A stretch of DNA of 22,849 nt from Chloroflexota bacterium (lineage in GTDB: Bacteria; Chloroflexota; Dehalococcoidia; Lucifugimonadales; Lucifugimonadaceae): positions 1-22,849 of the forward strand of contig JACPRT010000047.1 of assembly GCA_016189845.1 (NCBI GenBank), in the 5' to 3' direction. The position numbers were made by a program, and so were the translations under genes. A model generated the notes under the pieces. It was not told the origin of the DNA. It saw only the letters and a list, made by a program, of their open reading frames with translations, and made no database searches. Each line of letters starts with the position of its first letter. Position 1 is the first letter of the stretch. Below are positions 7,036 through 14,892 of this stretch, piece after piece.

Positions 7036-7749
7036 ATGCATATAGATGACGGGCAGCTAGTCAAACCTATCTCGACCGGGAACGGTGAGATAGACAACAA
7101 GATGGGCGGCGGCATCCCGCGCGGTTCACTCACTCTCATCGAGGGGCAATCCGACTCTGGCAAGTCGGTGGTGAGCCAGCAGATGATCTGGGGCTCGCTG
7201 AGCGACGGCGCCCGGGTGACCCTCTACACCTCGGAAAACACCGTAAAGAGCTTTATCCGGCAGATGTCCAGCCTCTCCCTCGACATCCTCGACTATCTGC
7301 TGCTCCGGCGGCTTACCGTCATCGAAGTCTCGTCGCAGCGTGCCGGCCTGACCGCCAAGGAGGTCTTCGGAAAACTGCTCGGCGCCATGGGGGGAGACCG
7401 GCTCAGCGACATCATCGTCGTCGACTCCCTCACGACCTTTGTGACTCACACGAGCGCGGAGGACACGCTGAGCTACTTCGAAGACTGCCGCGACCTTTGC
7501 GCGGACGGGCGCACGATCATCAACATCGCCAACTCATACGCGTTCGAGAACGCGACTCTGGCCCGTCTGCGCTCGATGTGCGACGCACACCTGAGCCTGC
7601 GCGTGGAAGAGATCGGCGACCAGCTGGTGAAGATCCTGGAGGTGTCGAAAATCCGCGGTGCATCCAAGACCACCGGGAACATCATCACGTTCGACGTCGA
7701 ACCGAACATGGGGATGAGGATCATCCCGATCTCGAAGGCGAAGGCGTAG
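7036..7749 (+). CDS. arlH: archaellum regulatory ATPase ArlH
   Basis: This 237-residue RecA/KaiC-like ATPase matches ArlH (FlaH), the protein that forms a ring with ArlI and regulates its switch between assembly and rotation by binding ATP. Walker A is GQSDSGKS at residues 37-44 (Lys43). A Walker B-like strand is DIIVVDSLTTF. KaiC-like features include the opening PISTGNGEIDNKMGGGIPRG and the TLYTSENTVKSF strand. Length is normal for ArlH. The ATG at 7036 has a purine-rich GAAGGGAAG just upstream. It is followed by arlI after 12 bases and then arlJ, the conserved H-I-J order of archaeal operons. That order separates it from unrelated KaiC-family proteins. Confidence 0.95.
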   Translation: MHIDDGQLVKPISTGNGEIDNKMGGGIPRGSLTLIEGQSDSGKSVVSQQMIWGSLSDGARVTLYTSENTVKSFIRQMSSLSLDILDYLLLRRLTVIEVSSQRAGLTAKEVFGKLLGAMGGDRLSDIIVVDSLTTFVTHTSAEDTLSYFEDCRDLCADGRTIINIANSYAFENATLARLRSMCDAHLSLRVEEIGDQLVKILEVSKIRGASKTTGNIITFDVEPNMGMRIIPISKAKA

Positions 7750-7761
7750 CGAGTCCGGGCG

Positions 7762-9540
7762 ATGCCTTTCTTCAAGTACCCGTTCGAACCGCGCTTGCTG
7801 GATGACAAGGACCGCGTAGACCCCACAAATGCTGCCGCGTTCAAGAAACTGCCGCCTGAACTGCAGGCGCGCGCCAGGGAGCACCTGCACCTCGTGGAAT
7901 ACCTCTCGGTCCTTCCGGTGGACCCACTGCCCGTCCCGAAGTTCACGGAAAAACTCTCTCGGGGAGATTCCGATAACGACGCGCCGAACCTGATCTACCC
8001 CACGTTGGACGGGCTGTTCACACACATACTGGCCGATCCGGACAAGGGCCGCGACTTCTACGTCGCGATCGAGCCCAGGTTCGAGCATGTCCAGTTCGAC
8101 AGCATCATCAACGAGGTCGAAGCGATGCTCCTCGAGTACACCGAGGAGTTCGACGCGGCAAAGACGCCACAGGATCTGGCCCGCGCGCTCGGGGAGTCCC
8201 TGGACAAGATCTACGGACACGCTGTCGGATCGGCCCCGACAAAGGCCACTCGCACCGCTCTGATGTCGGCGTTCGCGGGACTTGTCAACAAGTTCCAGAG
8301 GCGCGGCGGCACCGCCGGATTCCTGAAGAAATGGAGCCTGACCCCCCTCGACCAGTCCGGGCTGCGTTACACCCTGATCAAGAACAAGGTGGGCGTCGGT
8401 GTCATCGAGCCGCTGATCAAGGACCCCTACATCGAGGACATCAGCTGCAGCGGCGTGGGCCAGCTGTTCGTCGAACACAAGATCTTCAAGAGCCTGCGCA
8501 CCAGCTTTGGCTTCAAGTCCTTCCACGAGCTCGATGAGTTCGTGTTGCGGCTCTCGGAACGGATCAAGAAGCCGGTCACGTTCCGCATGCCAGTCGTCGA
8601 CGCCACCCTGCCCGACGGCTCACGTATCAACATCGTCTACGGGAAGGACATCTCCACCCGGGGCAGCAACTTCTCGATCAGGAAGACCTTCGACGAGCCG
8701 ATTAGCATCACGCAACTGGTGAAGTGGGGCAGCATCAGCTGGACCATGGCGGCCTACCTGTCCCTCGTTATCGAGGACGGGCTGAACATCTTCGTGTCGG
8801 GCGAGACGGCGTCGGGCAAGACGACGCTGCTGAATGCACTGGCGACGTTCATCGCGCCCAGCGCCAAGATCGTATCGATCGAGGACACGGCGGAAGTCCA
8901 GCTGCCACACCAGAACTGGATCCGCGAGGTGACCCGCAAGGCAAAGCCCGGAGAGACCGATTCCGGCGTCGGCATGTTCGAGCTCCTCAAGGCAGCACTG
9001 CGCCAGCGCCCGAACGAGATCATCATCGGCGAGATCCGTGGCGAAGAGGGCGCGATCGCCTTCCAGGCAATGCAGACCGGCCACCCTTGCCTGGCCACGT
9101 TCCACGCGTCGTCCGTCCAGAAGCTCATCCAGCGCCTCACGGGTCACCCGATCAACGTCCCGAAGATATATGTGGACAACCTGAACGTGGTCGTGATCCA
9201 GATGTCGGTCAGGCTGCCGAATGGCAAGATGGGCCGCCGCGCGTTGTCCATCAACGAGATAGTTGGATACGACTCCGAAACCGGCTCCTTCTCGTTCGTC
9301 GAGGCTTTCCGCTGGGACCCGGCCACGGACGTCTTCGAATTCTCCGGGAACATGAACAGCTACATCCTCGAGCATAAGATCGCGGTCAACCGGGGCTACC
9401 CGTATCCCAAGCGCCGCCAGATCTACACACTGCTCAACCGGCGGGCGCGCGTGCTTGAGAAGCTCGCAGATTCGGGCGTACTCGGGTACTACGACCTGTA
9501 CAAGGTGCTGGCCAAGGCCAACCGGGAAGGGGTCTTCTGA
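7762..9540 (+). CDS. arlI: archaellum motor ATPase ArlI
   Basis: This 592-residue secretion-superfamily ATPase is the motor that drives archaellum assembly and rotation, as a cytoplasmic hexamer on ArlJ. The N-terminal ~200 residues are a less conserved helical region (LARALGESLDKIYGH). A PilT-like N-domain follows (PLIKDPYIEDISCSGVGQLF). Walker A is GETASGKT at 347-354 (Lys353), with an Asp box (SIEDTAEVQLPHQNW) after it. Walker B contains Glu424 in EIIIGEIRGEEG, followed by the His box (MQTGHPCLATFHAS). Its stop overlaps the arlJ start by one base, which suggests coupled translation. TadA or VirB11 ATPases are related, but the arlH-arlI-arlJ context and the archaellins decide the call. Confidence 0.96.
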   Translation: MPFFKYPFEPRLLDDKDRVDPTNAAAFKKLPPELQARAREHLHLVEYLSVLPVDPLPVPKFTEKLSRGDSDNDAPNLIYPTLDGLFTHILADPDKGRDFYVAIEPRFEHVQFDSIINEVEAMLLEYTEEFDAAKTPQDLARALGESLDKIYGHAVGSAPTKATRTALMSAFAGLVNKFQRRGGTAGFLKKWSLTPLDQSGLRYTLIKNKVGVGVIEPLIKDPYIEDISCSGVGQLFVEHKIFKSLRTSFGFKSFHELDEFVLRLSERIKKPVTFRMPVVDATLPDGSRINIVYGKDISTRGSNFSIRKTFDEPISITQLVKWGSISWTMAAYLSLVIEDGLNIFVSGETASGKTTLLNALATFIAPSAKIVSIEDTAEVQLPHQNWIREVTRKAKPGETDSGVGMFELLKAALRQRPNEIIIGEIRGEEGAIAFQAMQTGHPCLATFHASSVQKLIQRLTGHPINVPKIYVDNLNVVVIQMSVRLPNGKMGRRALSINEIVGYDSETGSFSFVEAFRWDPATDVFEFSGNMNSYILEHKIAVNRGYPYPKRRQIYTLLNRRARVLEKLADSGVLGYYDLYKVLAKANREGVF

Positions 9541-11090
9541 TGCTTGCCGCGCTCACCGCCAGGCTGCGCTTCCGGCAGGCCGAGGTCGATTCCGGTCAGA
9601 AAAAGGCGTCCAAACTCCCCGACGATGAGCGTCAACTCCTGTTCGACATGTTCATGCACCTGTCGTACATGGCCTCGCTGGCGACCGCCAGGGTCAGCCG
9701 GAACAAGCTGTTCGAGGAGGCCGCGTTACTTCACCTGTCGTCGACCCAGTACTTCAAGGACATCCAGAGCCTGGCGGACAAGCTGGCGATCGACTACGCC
9801 GAGGCGTGCAGGATGGTCGCCGAGCGCAGCAGCAACCCGGAGATGGCGGCGCTACTCCTCCGCACCGCCGGCTCTCTGGCATCTGGTGAGGACGAGGCGG
9901 AGTTCCTGACGCGGGAAGCCTCCGCCCTGGCCGATCAGTACGCGTCCCGGTACGAGCGCGACGTCGAGTCTCTCAAGAAGTGGACCGACGGCTATGTGGC
10001 GCTGGTGGTGTCGGTGGGTCTCGTCGTCATCGTCTCGATCATCTCGATGATGATCTACTCAATCGGCAACACGTTCCTGATCGGCGTGACCGGTACGGGT
10101 TGCGCGGTCATCGGGATCGGGGCGTGGATCCTCTACACGAGCTCACCCAAGGAGGTCTTCGCCCGGCGCGTGGGGCTCACGTCGCAGCTTCAGAAGAACG
10201 CGGCCTTTCTGTTCAAGACCGTATTCCCCGCCGGCGCGGCGATTGCCGCAATCGTCTCGGTGGTGGCCGGGCTGGGCCCCGCGCTCATCGTCCTGGGCGT
10301 CGCGCTCATGCCATCCGGCCTGCTCATGTCGATCGATGCCAAAAGGATGTCCAAACGCGACAGCGATGTCGCGATACTCGTCCGCATCCTGGGCGGCGTG
10401 ACGTCGGCGATCGGCACGACGGTAACCGAGGCGCTGGGCAAGATCGATCGCCGGTCGATGCCCGCCCTCGCCGCCGACCTGCGAACGCTCGAGATCCGGC
10501 TGAAGGCCGGCATCAGGGGTGACATCTGCTGGCAGCGTTTCGTGAGCGACAGCGGTTCGGAGGTGATCGACCGAACGGTCAAGATCTTCTACGACTCCGT
10601 GGCAGCCGGCGGCGAACCGGGACAAGTGGGACGAACGGCGTCGTTCTACGCGTCCCGGATCGCTTACCTGCGTGAAAAGCGCGCCCTTGTGGCAACGACA
10701 TTCGGATACCTGCTGCCTCCGCTCCACGCATCGATCGTCGGCCTGCTGGTGTTCATCATCCATGTGTTAGGCCTCTTCAGCACGACGTTGCTGAAGACCG
10801 CCCCCGAAACGGGCTCGGTTGGCGGAGCGATGAACGGCGCCTCGGCCAGCGCGGTGGCGTCGATCGGCGCATTCACATCGCTGAACATCGCGTTCCTCAA
10901 CGTCCTGGTGATGGCCGTGGCGCTGGTGCTGACACTCGGGAACGGCTGGGTCACCACGGTCGTCTCCGGAGGACACCGGCTCCGAATGGCCTATTCGTTC
11001 TCATTCATGTGCCTGATAACCGGTGCGCTGATGACGGTGCTCCCCGGAGTGGCCAATAAGGTCTTCGAGTCGATCACGGCGACGCCGTGA
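9540..11090 (+). CDS. arlJ: archaellum membrane platform protein ArlJ
   Basis: This 516-residue polytopic membrane protein matches ArlJ (FlaJ), the T2SF-family platform on which archaellins assemble and against which ArlI acts. A soluble helical N-terminus (1-150) leads into hydrophobic segments at about 151-175, 178-200, 225-245 and 246-265. A positively charged cytoplasmic domain follows (270-385, including VAILVRILGGVTSAIGTTVT), then segments at about 389-412, 447-467 and 484-503. Duplicated cytoplasmic T2SF regions separated by paired helices are typical of the family. The ATG shares its A with the TGA of arlI. The C-terminal GNGWVTTVVSGGHR loop resembles archaeal ArlJ. Type II secretion or pilus platform proteins are the nearest alternative, but they are shorter and would have other neighbours. 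Confidence 0.94.
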   Translation: MLAALTARLRFRQAEVDSGQKKASKLPDDERQLLFDMFMHLSYMASLATARVSRNKLFEEAALLHLSSTQYFKDIQSLADKLAIDYAEACRMVAERSSNPEMAALLLRTAGSLASGEDEAEFLTREASALADQYASRYERDVESLKKWTDGYVALVVSVGLVVIVSIISMMIYSIGNTFLIGVTGTGCAVIGIGAWILYTSSPKEVFARRVGLTSQLQKNAAFLFKTVFPAGAAIAAIVSVVAGLGPALIVLGVALMPSGLLMSIDAKRMSKRDSDVAILVRILGGVTSAIGTTVTEALGKIDRRSMPALAADLRTLEIRLKAGIRGDICWQRFVSDSGSEVIDRTVKIFYDSVAAGGEPGQVGRTASFYASRIAYLREKRALVATTFGYLLPPLHASIVGLLVFIIHVLGLFSTTLLKTAPETGSVGGAMNGASASAVASIGAFTSLNIAFLNVLVMAVALVLTLGNGWVTTVVSGGHRLRMAYSFSFMCLITGALMTVLPGVANKVFESITATP

Positions 11091-11111
11091 GCGCGGATTG
11101 AGGCAGGGCAA

Positions 11112-11555
11112 ATGCCGATGTTCAAGAAGGGCAAACCGGAGACGAAGGACCGTCCGGCAGAGGCGCAGGCGCCTGTCGCAGCCGCGGTCGCCACGGCCCG
11201 GTCTCCGGTGATCGAACGCACTGTCCAGCGAGAGGCGGCGCCGGCCGCGCTGAAGGTGCAAGTCGTCGCCGCGGAACCCGCGGCGGCAGAGGCAGTCGAG
11301 GTCGCTCCAGCACCAGGTACGCCAACGCCCGGAGAGTCGTTGCTCGAAGGCGTTGAGACCGAAAAGGCAGCCGAAACGCCGGCAGCGGCCATCGACGACG
11401 CCACCACCTCGAACCTCATGCACATCTTCACCGAAGACAAGGAAGGCATGAACGCCAACGCCACTATCTACGAGGCATTCATGGAGCCATTGACCATGGC
11501 GCAGGTCGCCGCAAACGCACAACGGCTGCTCGACGACCTGCGGGCGCCCGGATAG
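11112..11555 (+). CDS. unrecognised Ala/Pro-rich protein encoded after arlJ
   Basis: I do not recognise a family for this 147-residue protein. Residues 1-12 are basic (MPMFKKGKPETK), residues about 15-95 are low-complexity Ala/Pro/Glu/Val, and residues about 96-147 look folded (NLMHIFTEDKEGMNANATIY, then LTMAQVAANAQRLLDDLRAP). There is no signal peptide and no transmembrane helix. The architecture, a short head, a disordered linker and a small helical tail, recalls the ArlD/E-like protein at the other end of the operon. It lies 21 bases after arlJ with GAGGCAGGG upstream of the ATG, and only 7 bases before a histidine kinase, so it is certainly in the operon. It could be a scaffold subunit replacing ArlC, or a signalling adaptor linking the kinase to the motor. 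Both are speculation. Confidence 0.75.
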   Translation: MPMFKKGKPETKDRPAEAQAPVAAAVATARSPVIERTVQREAAPAALKVQVVAAEPAAAEAVEVAPAPGTPTPGESLLEGVETEKAAETPAAAIDDATTSNLMHIFTEDKEGMNANATIYEAFMEPLTMAQVAANAQRLLDDLRAPG

Positions 11556-11562
11556 CCGGCCG

Positions 11563-13152
11563 ATGTTGAAGAATGGCCGGGCAGCGCCAGCGCCACAGCA
11601 GACCACGCGGCGTAAGTTGCGCGGGCCCGACGCCCGCGCGGGCAACCGGCGCCTGCGCGACTGCGGTCGACTCATCCAGGCGATCGACGTGCCCGTGGCC
11701 GTCGTGGGGCGCGACCTGCGGGTCGTTGCGGCCAACGAGCGCATGCAGGCTCTGCTACCGAAGATGACAACCGGCCGGAACGTCATGTCGGCATTCAGTC
11801 CGACCGGGTTGGAATCATTGCTGCGGGAGGTCATCGACACAGGCGCAGCACGCAGGAACGTGGCGCTGGAGATGCCCGTCGACAGTTCCTCCAATCCAGC
11901 GATTCCCGCTCTGCGCTACCGGGCCTCAGTGACGCCGGTGAACATTGGCGACCGCGGTATCGAGCTCGTGCTATCAGTCGAAGACATTACGGCCGACCAC
12001 ATGCGCGATTCGCAGCTGATGGAGTCCCGTCGCCTCGTAGCGGTCGGCGAAATGGCGGCGGGGGTGGCGCACGAGCTGAACAACCCTCTGACGGCGGTGA
12101 TGGGCTTCTCCCAGCTGCTCCTCAGGCAGGACCTGGACGAGGTCACGCGCAGGGACATCGAGGCCATCGCCTCGGAAGCCCGGCGCGCCGGAAAGATCGT
12201 CGACAACCTGCTGTCGTTCGCAAGGCGACGTGAGAATGCGATGCGGCCATTCGACGCGGGCCACGCGGTCCAGCGCGTCCTCGACCTGCGGCAGTACGAG
12301 TGCAAGGTCAACAACATCAGGGTCGTGACCTACTTCGACAGCACCACCCCACGGACGATGGCGGACACCCATCAGCTGGATCAGGTATTCCTGAACATCC
12401 TCAACAACTCGATCTATGCGCTGTCGTCGAGCCGTGGGCACGGCACGATCACGGTCGGGGTGGTCGCGGTCGGCGACCGGATCCGCATCACGATGGCGGA
12501 CGACGGTCCGGGCATCCCGGAAGATATCCTGTCGCACGTGTTCGAACCATTCTTCACGACCAAACCTGCCGGCAAGGGGACGGGCCTGGGCCTGAGCATC
12601 TGCAAGAGCATCATCGAACACCACGGGGGATCGATCCGGGTCGACTCTCGATCGCACAAGGGCGCGACCTTCATCGTCGAGATCCCGGTCGTACCGGTCG
12701 AGGAAGCACCCGAGGACGTCTCGAAGATGGAAGAGGCGGCGGCCCCCTCCTACACGATGCTGCGCATCCTGGCGGTCGACGACGAACCGTCGGTGAGGGA
12801 GTTGCTGACCCGGGCGCTGCACAGCGTCGGACACGAAGTGGCTACGGCAGCCGACGGCGCGGAGGCGCTGCGCATGATCTACGTCGAGGACTACGACGCG
12901 ATCATCACCGACATGAAGATGCCCGGCCTTGGCGGCGCCGAGCTGTATCAGTGCGTGGCCGGGCTCAAACCCGAGCTGTCGCAACGGATCCTGTTCCTTA
13001 CCGGCGACGTCGCGTCGGCGGACACGAAGTCGTTCCTCGAGAAGACCGGCAAGCCGGTGCTTACCAAGCCATTCACTCTGGAAGATCTGCGCAAACGACT
13101 GGACGCGTTCGCAAGGGCAAAGTACGAAAGGACGGTCACCGCCCATGGTTAA
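11563..13152 (+). CDS. soluble PAS hybrid histidine kinase with C-terminal receiver
   Basis: This 529-residue protein has no transmembrane segment. A PAS-like domain spans about 30-145 (LIQAIDVPVAVVGRDLRVVA to VLSVEDIT). The HisKA H-box has His170 in VGEMAAGVAHELNNPLTAVM. The HATPase_c region has an N-box (VFLNILNNSIYAL), a G1 box (DDGPGIP) and a G2 box (GTGLGLSICKSI). The C-terminal receiver (about 400-525) has Asp406/Asp407, phospho-acceptor Asp450 in IITDMKMPG and Lys in LTKPF. It should autophosphorylate on His170 and pass phosphate to its own receiver and perhaps onward. It begins 7 bases after the preceding gene and overlaps the next response regulator by 8 bases, so it is cotranscribed with the archaellum genes. 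A cytoplasmic PAS suggests an internal signal such as redox or metabolism. Confidence 0.93.
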   Translation: MLKNGRAAPAPQQTTRRKLRGPDARAGNRRLRDCGRLIQAIDVPVAVVGRDLRVVAANERMQALLPKMTTGRNVMSAFSPTGLESLLREVIDTGAARRNVALEMPVDSSSNPAIPALRYRASVTPVNIGDRGIELVLSVEDITADHMRDSQLMESRRLVAVGEMAAGVAHELNNPLTAVMGFSQLLLRQDLDEVTRRDIEAIASEARRAGKIVDNLLSFARRRENAMRPFDAGHAVQRVLDLRQYECKVNNIRVVTYFDSTTPRTMADTHQLDQVFLNILNNSIYALSSSRGHGTITVGVVAVGDRIRITMADDGPGIPEDILSHVFEPFFTTKPAGKGTGLGLSICKSIIEHHGGSIRVDSRSHKGATFIVEIPVVPVEEAPEDVSKMEEAAAPSYTMLRILAVDDEPSVRELLTRALHSVGHEVATAADGAEALRMIYVEDYDAIITDMKMPGLGGAELYQCVAGLKPELSQRILFLTGDVASADTKSFLEKTGKPVLTKPFTLEDLRKRLDAFARAKYERTVTAHG

Positions 13153-13846
13153 TGCGATCAACAGCCAGGCCAGGCCTGGTACAGACGAGGCCCCTGCCAG
13201 CGCGCGCTCGACCGGCGACCCGATCAAGGTCTTCCTGATCGAGGACCACCAGATCGTGCGGGAAGGCACGCGCCGGCTGCTGGAACTCGACGGCGATATC
13301 AAGGTCGTCGGCGAGTCCGACAACGGCGAGGACGCGGTCGAATCGCCGGGCCTCGCCATGGCGGAGGTCGTTCTCTGCGACATGATGTTGCCGGGCATCG
13401 ACGGCATCGAGACTACCCGCCGGATCGTGTCCCGGCATCCCAGACTCCGGGTGGTGATCCTGAGTTCTTTCGGCGAAGGGTACGTGCTCTCGGCGCTGGA
13501 AGCGGGCGCCGCGGGCTATCTGCTGAAACGAACCGACCAGGAAGAACTGGCGAGGGCGGTGCGGGTCGCCGCCGCGGGTGGCTCACCGCTCTCGGGTTCC
13601 CTCAATGCCATGCTCGTGGCCAGGTTCCGCGAGATGCGGGGAGGGGGCCACCGTCCGACGCTCACCGAGAGGCAACGGGACGTGCTGAAGATGGTGGCGC
13701 ACGGGGAGACGACCCAGGCGATCGCGGCAGCGCGTTTCATGAGCCCCGCGACCGTGAAACGGGAGCTGCGCAACGCCTTCGACAAGCTTGGCGTGAACAA
13801 CCGTGCGCACGCGGTCGCCGAGGCACAGCAGCGCGGTCTGATCTAG
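13145..13846 (+). CDS. NarL/FixJ-family response regulator at the end of the archaellum operon
   Basis: This 233-residue transcriptional response regulator has a short disordered N-terminus and then a receiver (KVFLIEDHQIVREGTRRLLE) with phospho-acceptor Asp79 in VVLCDMMLPGIDGIETT and Lys in GYLLKRTD. A LuxR-type HTH ends the protein (LTERQRDVLKMVAHGETTQA, then SPATVKRELRNAFDKLGVNN). All key residues are present, unlike in the divergent regulator at 2338. The ATG at 13145 overlaps the last 8 bases of the kinase gene (ATGGTTAA), which supports translational coupling and a cognate pair. NarL-type regulators usually pair with HisKA_3 kinases, so the membrane kinase at 15675-17159 is an alternative partner. 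A terminator lies 36 bases downstream. Confidence 0.93.
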   Translation: MVNAINSQARPGTDEAPASARSTGDPIKVFLIEDHQIVREGTRRLLELDGDIKVVGESDNGEDAVESPGLAMAEVVLCDMMLPGIDGIETTRRIVSRHPRLRVVILSSFGEGYVLSALEAGAAGYLLKRTDQEELARAVRVAAAGGSPLSGSLNAMLVARFREMRGGGHRPTLTERQRDVLKMVAHGETTQAIAAARFMSPATVKRELRNAFDKLGVNNRAHAVAEAQQRGLI

Positions 13847-13882
13847 CCGGTTTCCGGCCCTTTTCCGTTCGCAGCCCTCTTA

Positions 13883-13920
13883 CCCAGGCCCTCCGATTCT
13901 CGGGGGGCCTGGGCGTTTCT
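13883..13920 (+). terminator. intrinsic terminator ending the archaellum operon
   Basis: CCCAGGCCCTCCG (13883-13895) pairs with CGGGGGGCCTGGG (13901-13913), a 13-bp stem with one G-U pair and a five-base ATTCT loop, followed by CGTTTCT. This is a good rho-independent terminator shape and marks the end of the run that starts at arlB1. The rest of the gap to 14139 holds no gene I can support; GATCTACAAA at about 14039-14048 is a possible -10-like element. Confidence 0.8.
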
Positions 13921-14139
13921 ACCGATGCGGGGCGGCGTGCCTTCACCCATCCTGAGTGGTGGCGACGACACCGTGCTGGCACCCAGGGCGGTGGACCTTT
14001 CGGCTCACGGGATGGGCCGCTCAACCAACGTACAGGCGATCTACAAAGCTTGGCCTGCTGAGCCCCACGCGACTCGTTCCGCGCAGCCAGCAGAGGCATG
14101 ATGGACACATCGTTCGAGGGCACACGGAGAATTCTGGAA

Positions 14140-14850
14140 ATGACGAGCGTGAACCCAAACAATCTGGAGACCAGGCAAGGCATGGGCAAGCCCGGCATCA
14201 CCCGGGTACTCATCGTCGAAGACGAGCCGCTCTTCCGCGACCTGCTCCAGACCACGTTGTCCGGCTTCGCCCACATCGAGGTGGTCGGTGCGGTAGACAA
14301 CGGTCTGGATGCCATCCGGCTCGCGGAAGAGAAGGCGCCGGATGTGGTCCTGATGGATATCGAACTTGGCAACGAGCCCGACGGCATCAAGGCCGCGCAC
14401 CTGATAAAGGCTGCCGATCCACGCGTAGGCGTCGTGATCCTGTCGATGCACCGCGACAAGGAGTACCTGGCGAGCATCCCCGAGAGCCGGGCCGCAGGCT
14501 GGTCGTACATGCTCAAACAGAGCCTGCGCGACAAGACGGCGCTCGTCCGGGCGATCGAAGGTTCCGCCTGGGGCCTGGTCTCCATGGACCCGTCCATCAT
14601 CGAGGCGCTCCGCCCGCGCAAGCGGTCGGTCTTGGAACGACTCACGTCCCAGCAGATCCTCGTCCTGGAGAAGATCGCCGGCGGCTTCACGGACGCCGCC
14701 ATCGCCCGCAAGTTCGGCATCGACGAGGCGGACGTGCAACGGCTGATCGGGATGATCTACGAGGACCTCGGCATCGAGCTCGAGGGCGGCGTCGACCCCC
14801 GCGTGCGCGCCACGCTTACCTACCTCCGGGAGACCTCCACCAAGTCCTAG
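14140..14850 (+). CDS. response regulator upstream of the second archaellin
   Basis: This 236-residue response regulator has a receiver with the acidic pair in VLIVEDEPLFRD, phospho-acceptor Asp73 in VVLMDIELGNEPDG, Ser in VILSMHRDKE and Lys in YMLKQSL. The C-terminal domain is LuxR-like but diverged (LTSQQILVLEKIAGGFTDAA, then DEADVQRLIGMIYEDLGIEL) and ends in RVRATLTYL, a tail also seen in the regulator at 2338-3129 (VHAVLTYL). I chose ATG 14140 because GGAGA lies 9 bases upstream. The ATG pair at 14098/14101 has its purine run only one to four bases away and is less likely. Its stop is 42 bases before the arlB2 start, so it is probably cotranscribed with arlB2. Confidence 0.88.
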   Translation: MTSVNPNNLETRQGMGKPGITRVLIVEDEPLFRDLLQTTLSGFAHIEVVGAVDNGLDAIRLAEEKAPDVVLMDIELGNEPDGIKAAHLIKAADPRVGVVILSMHRDKEYLASIPESRAAGWSYMLKQSLRDKTALVRAIEGSAWGLVSMDPSIIEALRPRKRSVLERLTSQQILVLEKIAGGFTDAAIARKFGIDEADVQRLIGMIYEDLGIELEGGVDPRVRATLTYLRETSTKS

Positions 14851-14854
14851 GTGC
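14845..14854 (+). promoter_or_regulatory. TCCTAGGTGC element upstream of arlB2
   Basis: TCCTAGGTGC is identical to a ten-base stretch upstream of arlB1 (3235-3244). It lies 38 bases before the arlB2 start codon and overlaps the stop codon of the response regulator. In a scan by eye, CCTAGG was found elsewhere in the window only in the arlB1 upstream region. The functional role is a hypothesis. Confidence 0.35.
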
Positions 14855-14892
14855 GGTCTCCGTCGGCACCGCACCCGGCCATGGGGAATGCC

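Noticed and set aside
7762..11090. Reading arlI/arlJ as a Tad pilus, type IV pilus or type II secretion system
   Set aside because: The genes are preceded by a KaiC-like ArlH and archaellins with the ITGLETAI core, and no prepilin, secretin or PilM-Q genes are present.
11974..13407. A 477-codon minus-strand open frame opposite the hybrid kinase
   Set aside because: The plus strand has continuous PAS, HisKA, HATPase and receiver motifs. The antisense product is Arg/Asp/Val-rich and featureless.
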